Below, piece after piece: positions 46,879 through 58,019 of a DNA stretch of 64,000 nt. This DNA comes from Neostapfia colusana (Eukaryota > Streptophyta > Magnoliopsida > Poales > Poaceae): contig JASWHV010000003.1 in NCBI GenBank assembly GCA_030760725.1, forward strand, positions 114,422,153 to 114,486,152. The letters are read 5' to 3'. Each line of letters starts with the position of its first letter. Within the stretch, counting starts at the first letter, position 1. The notes below the pieces were generated by a model. The model was not told the origin of the DNA. It searched no databases and worked only from the letters and a program-made list of their open reading frames with translations. A program made the position numbers and the translations under genes.

Positions 46879-47162
46879 CTAGAATTCAGATTTGAAAGAA
46901 GCGATTTCCCAACTATATGCATCAAGGTGTATGAACTAAGCAACTTCTTTTATTAATTTCAGCCTATATGAGGATGTGAACACGTGCCAAAGAATCTCAC
47001 ATCTCTCGACTATGTGTGGATGTGGACATTCACCGAAGCGTCCCACAACTCACATCAGCACACAAACAAAAGCAATCATCATTAAATTTTGCATACCACT
47101 CTTATTTCAAGCTCCTACGATCTAAACGTTCCTATTACAGTTTTATTCAATGGGAACCTAAC
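46879..47162 (-). other. Element D spacer remnant at the gag deletion junction
   Basis: Non-coding sequence between the extra ORF and the protease tail. On the minus strand it ends ctttcaaatctgaattctag at 46879, an acceptor-like sequence resembling the one before gag in A, and then joins directly to the second half of protease. Gag (about 1.2 kb in relatives) and the DSG active site are absent. Confidence 0.6.
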
Positions 47163-48136
47163 TTAATCGTGAGAACCGGTGCTGTTCTCACCGTGTGACG
47201 GGGGTGGTCCAAACATGGGTGCACGCCATGGTGAGTCGGAAGTCCATGTAGGGTTAGATGATGCTGGTGCTCCATTTGCTCCCGTGTTGGCACGAGTCTC
47301 CTCTTATTTCTCCAGCAAATACAGCTTCTTGCGGAGGTAACGGATCTCTTCTTGTGCGCTTGCATAGCGGTTTCCTAACTCCACGAGCAACATATGAGAC
47401 TTGTCAGCAGCTTGTGGGTTAGAAAGAGCTGTTACATGGGGTCCAATGATCTCTCTTGTACCACTCTTCCGATACGGCTGCAGCTCAAAAGTTGTGTCCT
47501 CAAGCTGCTCATGGAAGGCGTAGCACTGTCCGTTGAGTGCTTCCCATGCAGCATCATCGATAGCTTCTGCCCTTGTAACTCTCCATGTGGGTGTGAAGTG
47601 CTACGTGACAACCCTACCATTAGATAGGATGGTTACGTCAGTCTTCCACTCTTCATGTCCGAGACGAGGGACTTTCTTGAGAAGATATTCCGGGTATAAG
47701 TTGCAGCAATCAAGAAATTCTTTGAGCTCTCTAGATATGTGTCCTCCTTCCGTTCCGTCGGACCGAAATTCCTGAACTGAATGGTTGGCCCATTCATCAC
47801 CTTCATTATTGGTCTCAACAAGGGATGGCTCCTCCTCAGGTTCATCTCCTCCCGTCATAGCTTCATGAGGCTCCACGGGGTGTAAGCCCGCGTGAAACTC
47901 CTCCTGAGGTGCGTACCAATGCATTCTTGTGGATCATCCTCCATATCGTCTTCGAATGGTTCCACCTCTTCCAGGTCCTCTTCCTCATGCATAGAGCTAT
48001 TGACTTCCTCTTCATCATGAGGTTCCGTCTTCACCTCCTCCCAATATGGTCCATCGGACACCTCAATGGGGTTAAGTGCACTCCCACGTGGTGGTGCACG
48101 AGTACCTATGCGTGCCGTGCTCCTGATCACCGGCAT
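47163..48136 (-). pseudogene. Element D extra ORF (about 324 codons, broken), homologous to that of A
   Basis: The ATG at 48136 directly follows tgtcttatttatag. The N-terminal part is acidic (EEEDLEEVEPFEDDMEDD). A one-base shift near 47905 leads to LKEFLDCCNLYPEYLLKKV, EEWKTDVTILSNGRVVT, a TAG (47601-47603), then HFTPTWRVTRAEAIDDAAWEAL. That matches A's module in order: aromatic/basic strands, then an alanine-rich helix, then a TTFELQPY segment like A's TPYALVP. A coiled coil follows (LVELGNRYASAQEEIRYLRK), a TAA, and a proline/serine tail ending at 47163. Its length and layout equal A's. It has no recognised family; accessory RNA-binding or scaffold roles are only guesses. Confidence 0.68.
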
Positions 48137-48389
48137 CTATAAATAAGACATGAGGAACTTTAGAGAAGGAAGAAATAACTCCAAAACTTCAGAAGTTATG
48201 GAGCAAGAAAGCAAAAGTGTTGCTGTCCAAAAGAAGAGAAAAGAGGGGCTGAAAATAGCACTTTGCGGTGGCTGAATTGACAAGTAAAGTGCAGCAGCAA
48301 GCAATTTTCGAAAATAGCAGTTTAGAGGGATGTTCATATGTGTTTTAGAGTGTCCATTCTACCTAGTCTTGTGTCCTACGGTCAACGTG
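48137..48389 (-). other. Element D short leader
   Basis: About 250 bp between the primer site and the extra ORF, far shorter than the 1.5-2.0 kb leaders of A, B and C, and without the conserved leader block. Confidence 0.65.
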
Positions 48390-48401
48390 GCTCTGATACC
48401 A
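48390..48401 (-). other. Element D primer-binding site
   Basis: The minus strand reads TGGTATCAGAGC exactly, three bases from the 5' LTR end at 48405. Confidence 0.92.
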
Positions 48402-50600
48402 ATCTGTGACACCCAGTTTCAAAAATAGAACCAAGTCAATGCATATGTGTGCCCAGGATGTTCATCACACATACACATGTAATCCAAAAACTGAATTCAG
48501 AATATTACCACAAATAAATAGTGTTTAAGTACTTTATTACTATGACTTAATGTCTCACTCATGACTATCTAACTTATTCTTGCAGCGGAAGTCTCTAAAC
48601 GACAGTGGAAATAACTAAACAGCAGGCTCCAGTCTTCAACTCCACAGGCATGTTGACGGTAGTTCACACGCCTAGTACTCCGCTTGGTCCTAGAAGTACT
48701 CATCTCCTGTAGCTAATGTTTATGTGGTAATGCAAGGTTGAGTACATATCATACTCAGCAAGTGCGGTAAAAGTATGACATGTAGCTTACAACAAGGTAG
48801 GAAACAAAATGGCTCATTGCAGCAAGCAAACTTTATTTCACAAACAAGGTAAAAACAGCAACTATTTCTAGGTGAGTTAAAGCCCAATATATCTAAGTAA
48901 ATCAGCAACATTCTCTCATCATAATTCACCATTTATCAAGTCTCAACCAGCCATTAATCTTTTTCAAGTTCATCTCATGCTCATAAATATCCATAACCAT
49001 CTCATATTCATATAACCGAAACCAAACTCATTGTTATGACTCAAAACAGTCTCAAAAACCAATCCCAATGTCCATACCATAACCATACCAAATAAACATC
49101 CCAAATTTTCTTCTAATCATGTGAGTTGGCCAGGTGCTTGTGACCGGAAGCACAACTATCATGATAGTTTTACACTCTGCAGAGGTGGCACCACTTTACC
49201 CACAAGTTCGTGATTTCGTCACCCGTCAGCGACTGCACAACCTCCATTATACCAGTACACAACCATCGGTGTATGGCCAAGAGATCACAAAATAGCCTTT
49301 ACAAAAGGGCTACTAGATGTATGCACCCACTGAGGTTTCACCGGCAGGCTCGAATCACCATTCTCCCACCCACGGGTCCCCTCTTATGCCATGCAGTTCC
49401 CAGGGCAGTCCCTCTCGACTCCCATTCCCCGCGCCATCCAACGGTCCATAACAAGCTAGCAACACACCTAATTAGTCAGCTAAGCCGCACTCATATTTGG
49501 CCTTGTGGTGGCACTATTTTTCTGGCATGTGCTGGCATGAACCGGTCCTTAGATCTTCGACATGTAAACCACCGTCTCATCCAGCAACATCCATGAACCA
49601 ATATTGCCTAGATCTCCCTGATTCCATGCTCATTAGCATCATCAAGTTATCATCATCATTATTCAAATGAGAGCAGTAGGTAAACATGTTTTAATTCAGC
49701 TTCCCGTATCCCGTAGATTAAGCGAAGCAAAAAGGAAAACCGACCATACCCGACTCATCAACTTTCCCGGCGACAAGGATGGTTAACAAAACTAGTTAAA
49801 TGCTATAAAAGGATGTCCCATCAAGTTGACTCAAGCATACGAGTTTTCTCAAATAAAAAAGTTTCAAAACATGGGATCAATATGGTCAAGGAGCACTTGC
49901 CTTGCTCCCGTGGCTCTTGTTGCTCAAGCGTCTCGAATTCTTGGTGTTGTGTATCCTCGTAGATGGCCTCTTGAGCTTGTCCTTCTACTCATGACCACGC
50001 ACATACAAAATTTACAGTAATCAATCATGATGCACAAACTTTACTCAAGATGCAATGGGGTAGATGAATGCAAATCCTATGGTGCTGTTTTATTAAAGCA
50101 GTTTGTACGTGTTCTTGCATGTTTTAACTGGCTTTCATGGGGTTTTATGATAAACAAGTGTGTAGGGATCAAGTGTGGACGTGGTGATGATCTTGACTTA
50201 AGATCTATATCAATTCCACCGTCAAAAACCGATCAAAACACGATATGTTCACACGTAAAAGTTTCTGCTTAAAGGGGGCTAAGAAAACGGATCCGTAGAA
50301 ACAGCGGCGACGTCGTAAGATGGGTATTGGAAACCTACCTCTCTTCCTCCTTGTGGCAGAGCCTTTCTCCAAGCAATGGCAGCAGCGGAGAATTTTTCTA
50401 TGGAAAATTTTGGTAGGACAGATCGTCGGGCTTCTTCTTCGGCGACGGCGGGGCTCGACGGAGGGGCTCGCCCGCGACCAAACTCCGGCATGGGGGGGGT
50501 GCCAACTTGGCCACTTGGAGGGAGAGGGGCTCCAAGTCGGCGACTTGGGGAGGGGGAGGGGGAGGCTGCGGCCAAAAAGGGGGGAGGGGTGCTGGGGTTG

Positions 50601-50608
50601 TATTTATA
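50601..50608 (-). promoter_or_regulatory. TATA box in element D right (5') LTR
   Basis: TATAAATA on the minus strand, in the LTR that would drive transcription of D. The GC-rich, G-run-rich sequence beside it is downstream in element orientation. Confidence 0.55.
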
Positions 50609-50840
50609 AGGGGGAGAAGGGAGGAGTCATACTCCAATTGGAACCCAACCAAGAGTTCTAGTCAATTTGGAACTCAACCAACTTTTCCCCTTTAATTTGG
50701 TGCAGCAGCATTGGGGATTAAATTCCCCCAAATGTGGGGAAAATTCCCCTTTTGTGGAATTGGGGAATTTGGAAATTTTGGGGGAGATTTGGCGGAAATT
50801 TTGGAATGCTTATTTTAGCTATCTTTTTCCCATTTCTCAC

Positions 50841-51176
50841 CATTTCTATGTCACTTGTTCTATTTCTACATTCCCCTCTCCATTTCTATGTCCCATTCTC
50901 CATCTCTACATTCCCCTCTCTATTTCTATGTCCCATTCTCCATTTCTACATTCCCCTCTCCATTTCTATGCCCCATTCTCCATTTCTATATTTCCCTTCT
51001 CCATTTCTATGCCTCATTCTCCATTTCTATATTCCTTCTCCATTTCTGTGGTTTTTCCACCATTTCTATGGTTCCTTCCTCCATTTCTATGGTTCTTTCT
51101 CCATTTCTATGGTTTTTTCTCCATTTCTATGGTTCTTTCTCCATTTCTATAGTTCTTTCTCCATTTCTACTTCTTT
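50841..51176. repeat. Minisatellite in element D right LTR, about 17 copies of a 20-bp unit
   Basis: Same unit family as 43311-43626. I counted 17 copies, with extra alternation of ctacattcccctct and ctatgtcccattct variants at its start. Confidence 0.88.
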
Positions 51177-52040
51177 TATAATGCTTCTCTACATGAAAAA
51201 TGTGTGCAATGCATGGAAATGAATTTGAGGGTGTTACACCAGACTAGTCCGGTATGGTGCGAACTAGTCCGGTATGATCGTAATTAAAAGATCAAAGTAA
51301 GACTTGTTCCTACTTCAGGTATTTGTGCAGCGGAAAATAAATGATTATTCAAGTATAGTGAAGTAAGACACAATAACTCTCAATTTTAACACTATGTGTG
51401 GATGTAAATCAAATGATGACTAGCACCCCTAATTAACAATTGAAGGTAGATCAAGAAGACACGAGATAAAGTTTTATTCCAAGGTTCGATTCCACCCAGA
51501 AATCTACATCCCCGTTGAGGAGTCCACCAAGGACCGGGTCTTCACCAACCCTTCCCTCGTTGAATCGCCACAAAGGCCGATTCAAATTCACTAACCACAC
51601 ACAGGGGTAAACAATTGTACGTGGGGCGTTCTCACAATCTGAGTGCTCCAACAAGATTACAGAGATTAACTCTTCCTCCCACACACAAACAGAGAACAGC
51701 AATCAGCAATTGTGTGAGAGAGGACAAACCAAGAGCTCAATAGCGAGAAGAACGACTCTCGCCTTGATCCAATCTCTAATCCTCAAAGACTTAATATTTC
51801 TTGGCTTAGAATGAGTGGAGAGAGGTAATTTTTGTGCTCAAGGGACGTGCGGCGGCGCTGGGAATCAAGAGTTCTCAATGTGTGGCCGTGCACCTCTATT
51901 TATACAAGGTTTCCAAAAACCCTGGCGGCCGGACTAGTCCGCTCTGTTCACCAGACTAGTCTGTTGTGCCGTGTACAATTTTCGTGTTGCATGCGGCATA
52001 GTGGAAACCCTAATTTAATGTGTTTACAGAAACTTTAACA

Positions 52041-52350
52041 GACTAGTTCGGTCAAAGAGCGGATTAGTCCGGTGCAAGGTGAATGCCAGTTCTAGAGAGT
52101 TGAACGGACTAGTACGGTTTCTGAGCGGACTAGTCCGGTGTAAGGTGAGTGCCGGTTCCAGAGAGTTGAATGGACTAGTCCGGTTTCTGAGCGGACTAGT
52201 CCGGTGCAAGGTGAGTGTCGGTTCCAGAGAGTTGAATGGACTAGTCCAGTTTCTGAGCGGACTAGTCCGGTGCACCGTGTTGTGAGGCAACAGAAAGTTG
52301 AACGGACTAGTCTGGTTTCTGAGCGGACTAGTCCGGTGCACTGTGTTGTG
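52041..52350. repeat. Tandem repeat of about 65 bp with ACTAGTCCGGT palindromes in E
   Basis: About five copies. Each unit holds two near-palindromic ggactagtccgg segments separated by tttctgagc, plus a gtgagtg(c/t)cggttccagagagttgaa spacer. Copies start near 52041, 52106, 52172, 52238 and 52303. Isolated copies of the motif also occur at 51243-51272 and 51930-51965. Confidence 0.85.
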
Positions 52351-52621
52351 AGTGATTTGGGTTTGTTTTAAGCCCTTACCCCTACGCAAAGATTTTGAGC
52401 TCTTGGGATGTGTCTTTCACACACATCCTATACAAGTAATTCTACATTGCGCTTGGTTCATGGATCTGTCCTTTTCCTTTTTCTTCATCACTTCATTTTT
52501 CACCTTTTTGAGTGCACCAATTCTTCCTTACACGAGTTAATCTGCATTCATCTCAACGAGTTCATTAGGATCTCAATTCATTTGTCAACAATCGTCCAAA
52601 ACACACAAGGGGGTGCCTACA

Positions 52622-55600
52622 TGGGGCCTGCGTGTCATCCCTCACCTCCCACGCGCCCGACCGACCCCGGGACTCTTCTCGCACCCGAATCCAAACCACC
52701 TCCAAAAAACCGCGCCAACAGCCCGATCTTCGGCCCCGGACGCTGCTATTTAACCGAGTCAATCCTCCGCCGCCTCCCCCCATGAAATTCCCACAAAGAA
52801 ACTCGCCGAAATTCCCAGCGCGCTCCACTTTTCTCTCCAGTGAGAACCGAAGCTTCGATCACCGTTTTCTTTCGATCCTTGCTCGGGTTTTCTGATCTAA
52901 CGCGCCGATCATGTTCCACCGCCTCCGGGGACTCACGCAGGTGATGAAAGCCCGGTGTTTTGCACCCTAGGCGCAGCTCCGGCGAGCACCGCCACTATTT
53001 CATCTCGGACCTCGCCGCCGACCGCCTTCCAGGGCCTCCGAGTTCAAGAAAAACCCCGAGGTGAGATCCCCGACCTCCCCTTTACCGTTCTAAGCCATGA
53101 AATCCAAGTTTTAGGAGGTATAGACAAAAACCCGAAGATATCCGGCGAGATCGCCGCCTCCTGCCGCCGCGGGCCGCCGGGCAGCGCCGCCCGCGCACGG
53201 CCAGAGCGACGTGGCCCCCTGAGGCACGTCCATTTTAAATCGTGAGGTTCTTATTAGATCTAACCCGTACCGCTTCGCGTTATAATCTCAGCCGTCTATT
53301 TTAAATCAGATGGTCCACATCAGCCCCGCGTTATAAAGGCCGGGATTCTTACGCGCTACCCCCTGGGGATCTCAGAAAACACGAGCTAGCCCCGGAAACT
53401 TCTGATCTAGCCCCTGGAACTTCAGAAATTCGTGTAAATTCATTTAAAAATCAGTTTTAGCCCCTGGACTTAATAAAAATTAGGAAAACCCCTCTGTTAT
53501 ATGTAGTTAGACCCCTGGAAATTTATGAAATACTAAATTAGACCCTGTAGTAGGGTGGATGTACCTTTTTGACCCTATGTGATATTAAATTCAGAAATTT
53601 GAATATGTGATTAGGATTTAAATTTAAAAAGGTGAGGCAAACACATTGTAAATTCAAATTTAAACTCTCCTAACACTTGGAAAACTTTAGAATGAGTTAA
53701 AAATAGATTTTAAGCTGAAATGAATCTGTCTAATTGATTGTTCACATTTATTAGTTATAGGGACACATTTTAGGTTAGGAAATAAATCTTAAAATTGGTA
53801 AAATAAATTTAAATTAGTTCACATCAGAGGTGAAGTTCAAAAATATATTATTCAATATTTTAGATCAGAACCTATTTTGTTTAGATGATATGCCCTACTA
53901 TTTAATATTAAAACTCACTTTTAGGCATAGAAAATAAATCTGGAAAATAAAGGAAAAAAGGTATGCATAACTAGAAAATAATAAATGAAGTCTCCAAATC
54001 CAAAGACTTCAGTTTAGGATTTGGTAGAAGGTCCGAAAACCCATTTGAAATAGGAAATTATCTTCCATGCAAACTTGGTAGCTAAAGAGTGTATTAAAGA
54101 ATTTGTTTAAATTGGAAATTCATATATAGTGTGCAAACAGAAATCTGAATACAAAAGTTAGAAATCATATACATATGCTTAAAAGTGCATGTAGGCCAAA
54201 AATCAATACATCTAGGATAACCACAACACTTAGTAATGTGAATGACTTTCATAGGTATGTATGTGTGGTTTGTATGAAGTGAAAGTGTGAACCATGTCTT
54301 ATGGATTGTTGTTTTCTTTTGCTATGTGTATTGGCATGAGTAGAACCTGCCCCAGAGCAAGTTCTCCCCTTCCAAGACTAGGACTTTCCATTCGCAGAGC
54401 AGCAGGAAGAAGGCAAGTGTCCTTGACCACTTTGATCCTATACTAGGATGTGTAGATAGAATTATTTGCATTGTCAATTGAAATATGAAACCTATGCTAG
54501 GAAGTTTCCCTAGAATTGCATTAACTTGTTTCCTTGTATCTTGGGTTGGGATTTATTTTATCATGTCACTTATTTATATGCTTATGCTTAGCCATGCTTA
54601 GAATGGGATAATTGGGATATGATATCATCAATTTATTTACCTTATTCTTGAATGAGATATTATGAGTTATGTAGAGGTAGGGATCGAGGCAAGTTGGATG
54701 ATTTGGTTGGTGCTGGGTGCACGAGACTCGGGTTTGTGTTTAGTACTTGCCTGGATCCTAAGGACCGGTTCATGGAGCATGTAACCTGGCTTTACCGTGC
54801 CAACCACATGCTGAGATGGGGCAGCTTGGCCAATTAATTAGGTGTATCCCCGGCGTGGTATGGGTGTGTTGGATGGTGCGGGGAATATGTGTCAGCTGGA
54901 CTACCATATGAACCGCAAGGCTCAAGAGGGGGCCACTGCAGCGGGGATGGAGCCTCTTGTATGCTGTTAGGGGTGAAACCTCAGTGGGCCCACGCTCGTC
55001 AGGAATCCCTTTGTAAAGGCTTTGTATGATCTCCTGGCTACACACCTGGGAAGTGTGAATGTGGTTCGTAGCCACTGGCATAATGGAGGTTCTTTTAGTC
55101 CACCCGGCAACGGGGTATGAAATCACTACATGTGGGTACAGAGGTGCAAACTCTGCAAAGTCAAAACTGTCATGACAGCCGTGCTCACGGTCAAGAGCGG
55201 CTTGGACTTATTCATGATTAGAGGATGATGGATTTGGAAGTTGAGGATGTTAAGCGGGAAGCTTAACATTGTGGATGAGACTATGTTTATTTAATAATGA
55301 TGATGGGTTGAGGGATTGGGAACCATTTCACCTGTGTAGTAATGTAGGTGCTTAATAAGCTAAGGTGATAGGTATCAATTGCATAGTGCTTTAACCATGA
55401 GCTCAACCTCTCCTTGCTCTGGCCATGCATGACATAACTTTCCCACACTTGCTGAGTACCAACGGTACTCAAACTTGCATATTTGTTGGTTTAAATTGCT
55501 GCTCAGGTCAAGGGGATGATGTGGTGTTCAATGACCAAGACTTCAGACCCGAAGAAGGATTCTAGGTTCATGGAGTCCCCCGGGCAACGCCTGTGACGGA

Positions 55601-55805
55601 GCCCACAAGAATTATATTCTGCTGCTATTTTACTTACATGTTATGAACTTATTATCGTCCATCGAGACGTATGCGACATATTTATATTCGACACCTATCT
55701 TGTAATAAATGATGCTTCACTATTTGTCATCACATGTATGAGAAAATGATCCTGGCATACATGTGATATTCACTCGGTTGTTCTTCGGAGAAACCGGGTG
55801 TGACA
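52622..55805 (+). repeat. Element F: 5'-truncated gypsy LTR related to element D's LTR
   Basis: It ends gggtgtgaca at 55805, like D-type LTRs. The core at 54760-55190 aligns with the reverse of 49140-49600 in D (aaggaccggttcatg, ttaattaggtgt, gtgaaacctcagtggg, ttgtaaaggct). The first part is GC-rich with a possible promoter (ctatttaacc near 52747; ttataaag near 53331), then a long AT-rich middle (53400-54300) with no gene. There is no primer site after 55805, so it is a solo or truncated LTR. Its left end is lost at the junction with E. The 96-codon frame at 52955-53245 lies inside the LTR and is not supported. Confidence 0.7.
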
Positions 55806-55868
55806 ACCCCATCATGGCCGGCAAAGTAGAGAGTAGAGTAGAACTGGGTGATTACCTCATTGTTCCAG
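55806..55868. other. 63-bp spacer between LTR F and element G
   Basis: No recognisable feature. It is the only stretch not assigned to a repeat. Its first bases (acccc) could be F's target copy and its last five (tccag) could be G's left target copy; neither partner is in view. Confidence 0.4.
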
Positions 55869-56723
55869 TGATGAGGACATCACAACAGTGGATACTCACA
55901 TTGATATACAAGGACCAATCACAAGAGCACGAGCACGGTTACTAAATCAGCAGGTGAACTCGTTCCTAACTTTCTACCCATGTGATTTTGAGAATGGATT
56001 GCTATTTAATGATTTAATTGTTATTAGGAACCATGGACATGATCAACAAGTAAAGGGAGGAGGATTTGGAGATGTGGAGAACCAGATGGGACGTCCACAA
56101 GTTGATGGAAACAGTCGACAACTCGGACTCGAGTTCAACTCGGAGTCCAGGAGCAGTCCATCTTAAAACGGACGCCCAGGATGCATACGGAATCCGTTTT
56201 CGACGTTCTACATATGCATGAAAAGATGAGAAGATAAAATTTCCAATGGTTCTGGTCCCACATTAAAATTCGCCAGGAGTCATTGGGAGTTGTCAAAACA
56301 AGTCGAATTCAGAGTTCTGTCCGGTGCTGCACCACCGTATTGGGATTTTGGGCCTTGTATCCCGTATGAGTCCATTAGGGACGCGTCTAAGGATCTTATG
56401 GCCGAACCCTAGCTTTTAAATACTGTAGATTCCGGCCAAATTCGTGGGTTTTGCTTAGATTAAACAATATCGCCGTTCTACGGATTGTGAGACCCCAATT
56501 TCGCAATTTCAGATTGTATCTTCAACGTTCTTGCTTGTGTTCTCGGTTGCACCTGCAGGAATAGCCTTCTTGGCGAGGTCAAGTGTGTGAAGCACGGTTG
56601 ATAACCAATGGAGCAGAGGTGTAGTGATTGCAGGGGTAACTCGGGTCTGCTCGGATCATTGACGTCGAGATCTCCACTTCAATCGACCTACCTTTCGGAA
56701 GATCGGGCCTAAAACACTCATCA
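55869..56723 (+). repeat. Element G 5' LTR (855 bp)
   Basis: Begins TGATGAGGACATCAC and ends AACACTCATCA. Compared with the copy at 62583-63405 it shows about 27 differences and a 4-nt indel by hand count. It still holds an open frame (55888-56166) reading [19 protein letters not shown], which corresponds to the C-terminal end of Pol encoded in the 3' LTR of such elements. Confidence 0.88.
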
Positions 56724-56725
56724 AT

Positions 56726-56736
56726 TGGTATCAGAT
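56726..56736 (+). other. Element G primer-binding site
   Basis: tggtatcagat, two bases after the LTR, matches the start of the Met-tRNA site; the following ttcagg departs from TGGTATCAGAGC. Confidence 0.75.
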
Positions 56737-58019
56737 TTCAGGTTGCCCGTGAGGTACTTTGATTTCCCACTAGATTAGTTTTTTTTCATACCTATAGTCC
56801 ACAGAAAAAGCCACAAAAAACATATCGTGTTTACCGATTCCTAGACCATCGTGCCTGCAAGTTTCGTTTTTCAGTTTGCATTGTTGAGTTTGCGTTCGTG
56901 TGGTCGAGTGTTGTTGCTGGTTTAGCTTTGTGTTTTTGGGTCGTAGTTATCGTTTTTCTTCCTTTTTTTCTTTCTGCTCACCTATTCCACAATTACTAAA
57001 CAACAAACCGATCCACCAAGATCATCGGTTTGCCCTAGCTAGCCGCCTTGCGTGAACTCCCGCATCACCAGCCCTAGAACAGGTGACAAACCATTGTGCC
57101 AGTCCTCTTTGATTCATCACACAACATACCATCAGTCGTCGTTGCTAAATTCCAATTGTTTTTCACATCCTATTGCGAGATCTTTTTCAAAACCGAGTTT
57201 GAATCAACATAAAAAACAGTAACTCGGGTAGCCTACCTTAAAACGGCCATAACTTTTGCATACGGACTCGAAATCGGGTGATTTTTTTTCAAATTGATCT
57301 ACTCAAAATTTTGCAACCGATTTTCGACTGCTTTGCCGTGTTCGACGAAATTTGTTTGGCCAAATTCCCCTCGGAAGATAGACTATCCGGCCTCCAAAGT
57401 TTCAGCCCTAATTTTAAGAATCTTCCTGATTTTCTGTAGGCCGCATCTTACATCCAATTGAGCTGCAAAGTTGTGTTCTTCCTATTTTCGTGCTCTCAAG
57501 TAAACAAAAAATATCAGAAAAAATATTAAAAAACAAAATTGTGAAGAGAGCGCAGATATTAAAGCATTGACAGCACACACTTGAAAACAGTTGGCTTATA
57601 CACTTGTGATGTACTTATTGGTTATATCTTTCTGATTTTCTATTTGCCTTTCTACTGCCTTGTGTTGTGCTAGGCCTAGAACACTTGTTAACCAGCAACA
57701 GTTCCTACATTGAATACTTATTCAACTTTGTTTTGCTGTTAACGATTTTTGCTTATTAGCCACCATATTGTGCCATCCAAGCTCTACTTTTCCTCTTGAG
57801 CAGAACAGGTACCTTTGCAATCACTCCACGCTTCATTGGCTCTCACCGTCCATCGTTTACCACCTACTGTGTCGGTAAGAACACTTGTAAGAACATGGTA
57901 AGACGCTTGAGAGAGAGGGAGAGAGAGATTGTTTCCTTCCTTCCACTTTTCACATTGCCACTATCCTTTATAGTTGATAGGGATAACATCTTTTTGTTGT
58001 CTTTTATTTACTACTAACA
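56737..58019 (+). other. Element G untranslated leader
   Basis: About 1.28 kb, AT-rich, with no supported coding frame. Its first part (56761-57350) is repeated at 63406-64000. The purine-rich gagagagggagagagagatt near 57908 is a short simple repeat. The gag start here has no acceptor-like AG, unlike the Tekay-like elements. Confidence 0.7.

Larger units (their letters stand above)
40884..51238 (-). mobile_element. Element D: Tekay-like chromovirus lacking gag, with extra ORF
   Basis: 10,355 bp with LTRs of 2805 bp (40884-43688) and 2834 bp (48405-51238) that read TGTAACACCC...GGTGTCACA on the minus strand. It is flanked by ccgga (40879-40883) and ccaga (51239-51243), a 5-bp duplication with one change, inside E. 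The internal region is only 4716 bp: primer site, short leader, extra ORF (47163-48136), spacer remnant, end of protease, RT, RNase H, integrase and chromodomain-like tail. Gag, zinc knuckle and protease active site are missing, so it could move only with help. The pol frame has many stops. Confidence 0.88.
48405..51238 (-). repeat. Element D 5' LTR (right copy, 2834 bp)
   Basis: Pairs with 40884-43688. It is longer by 29 bp, largely explained by one more minisatellite unit and small indels. It has TATAAATA (minus) at 50601-50608 and a 17-copy minisatellite at 50841-51176. Confidence 0.92.
40794..52621. mobile_element. Element E: solo LTR-like sequence (copia/SIRE-like by resemblance), split by element D
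   Basis: E is 40794-40883 plus 51244-52621, about 1.47 kb. The ends are TGTAG and CTACA, inverted as in an LTR. It contains a gggtgaata-rich start, an LTR-like middle (ccccgttgagg, ggaccgggtcttcacc), a tatttatac motif near 51898, and tandem repeats with ACTAGTCCGGT. From memory this resembles long copia-type LTRs of panicoid grasses. No internal region or matching duplication is present: ttgaa lies before, tgggg after. The left neighbour is C's RT and the right neighbour is LTR F. Orientation and superfamily are uncertain. Confidence 0.5.

Noticed and set aside
46879..47162. D's gag loss as a reverse-transcribed splicing product
   Set aside because: The AG lies on the retained side of the junction, as expected for an untouched acceptor, and the downstream edge falls inside protease with no donor logic, so a DNA-level or template-switch deletion is simpler.
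52024..52389. 121-codon minus-strand ORF with periodic RTSPLRN units
   Set aside because: It is the translation of the 65-bp tandem repeat in E and has no start context or conservation evidence.
52622..53250. Possible 5' end of a host gene (TATA-like box, GC-rich leader, 96-codon ORF)
   Set aside because: The block continues without a break into an LTR whose core matches element D's LTR, so it is better read as LTR promoter sequence.
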